This document shows positions 39,472 to 39,577 of a stretch of DNA of 39,577 nucleotides, in pieces. Every line of letters begins with the position of its first letter. Within the stretch, counting starts at the first letter, position 1. Both the position numbers and the translations under genes were made by a program. The stretch spans positions 1 to 39,577 of the forward strand of contig JAJFIS010000010.1 of the NCBI GenBank assembly GCA_021774735.1, read 5' to 3'. Under the pieces are notes generated by a model, which was given only the letters and a program-made list of their open reading frames with translations, was not told where the DNA came from and searched no databases. Origin of the DNA: Alphaproteobacteria bacterium (GTDB lineage Bacteria > Pseudomonadota > Alphaproteobacteria > Sphingomonadales > Kordiimonadaceae).

Positions 39472-39577
39472 GGTGTATCCGACCATTGAATCGGAGACAT
39501 AAAATGACAAAACGACGCACACTTACGACCGCCTTTAAGAAGAAAGTAGCGCTAGCTGCTTTGCGCGGTGATAAAAG
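39457..39577 (+). mobile_element. Left end of an IS3-family element (runs off window)
   Basis: TGTACAGTCTGCTAAGG from 39457 starts with the TG dinucleotide typical of IS3-family ends and lies 47 bases before an orfA start. The true terminus could be a few bases off. Only the left end is present. Confidence 0.6.
39504..39577 (+). CDS. IS3-family transposase OrfA, N-terminus (3' truncated by window)
   Basis: The frame opens with MTKRRTLTTAFKKKVALAALRG, the standard start of the helix-turn-helix OrfA of IS3-family elements (M.k.rr..t.efK.kVal.AlrG). It continues to the end of the window. Full-length OrfA is about 100 aa and is followed by an OrfB integrase core through a -1 frameshift. Activity cannot be judged from this fragment. 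Confidence 0.85.
   Translation, partial: MTKRRTLTTAFKKKVALAALRGDK

Noticed and set aside
1-39577. CRISPR arrays or rRNA genes
   Set aside because: No regularly spaced repeats and no rRNA-like sequence were seen anywhere in the window.

Overview
The window looks like a chromosomal segment of a free-living alphaproteobacterium. The evidence is the very large NAD-glutamate dehydrogenase (GDH-180 type), an EipA/DUF1134 lipoprotein, a PAS_5-type protein, an AbrB-Doc toxin-antitoxin pair and a GTA-like 3TM holin. Genus cannot be fixed from the sequence alone. Base composition is moderate, except for one clearly AT-richer block at about 25.4-28.9 kb.

Layout. (1) 1-7031: the right end of a prophage or GTA-like element. 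It runs from the C-terminus of the tape measure protein through a tail-tip module with stop-start overlaps, a 1290-aa lambda J-like fibre protein, a small Cys-rich protein, an XhlA-like single-TM protein and a 3TM holin. No endolysin is visible. (2) 7.2-21.2 kb: core metabolism. Here are gdhB with an upstream PAS_5 gene, a long-chain acyl-CoA synthetase, EipA, an M24 aminopeptidase P, oligopeptidase B, a GNAT acetyltransferase and a DUF442 phosphatase-like protein. (3) 21.2-21.45 kb: a decayed, frameshifted IS1595/IS1016-like transposase remnant with one terminal inverted repeat. (4) 21.5-25.35 kb, minus strand: a tight four-gene operon sseA-metC-modB-modC, which joins sulfur metabolism to a molybdate-type ABC transporter that has no modA here. 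(5) 25.4-28.9 kb: an AT-rich island encoding a ribbon-helix-helix protein, a C5-cytosine DNA methyltransferase and a GHKL-ATPase/PD-(D/E)XK fusion. I read it as a MORC/MutL-type restriction-modification system. Imperfect direct repeats of about 112 bp, made of the sseA promoter and first 12 codons, flank it. (6) 29-34.2 kb: hspQ, queF/queE/queC (7-deazaguanine pathway), a dicarboxylate/amino-acid symporter and two secreted small proteins. (7) 34.2-37.4 kb: an OmpA-family porin and nadA-nadC. (8) 37.5-39.6 kb: an AbrB-Doc toxin-antitoxin module with a palindromic operator, a Sel1-type lipoprotein, tRNA-Val(GAC) and the left end of an IS3-family element that runs off the window.

The most interesting region is the restriction-modification island. 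It has its own candidate regulator, two candidate control elements upstream (a DNA palindrome and an inverted repeat spanning the ribosome binding site and start codon), and flanking repeats that duplicate the promoter and 5' end of the neighbouring host gene sseA. The architecture matches a class described in the literature for MutL/MORC homologues in R-M systems. The ribbon-helix-helix control gene and the insertion structure look less ordinary.
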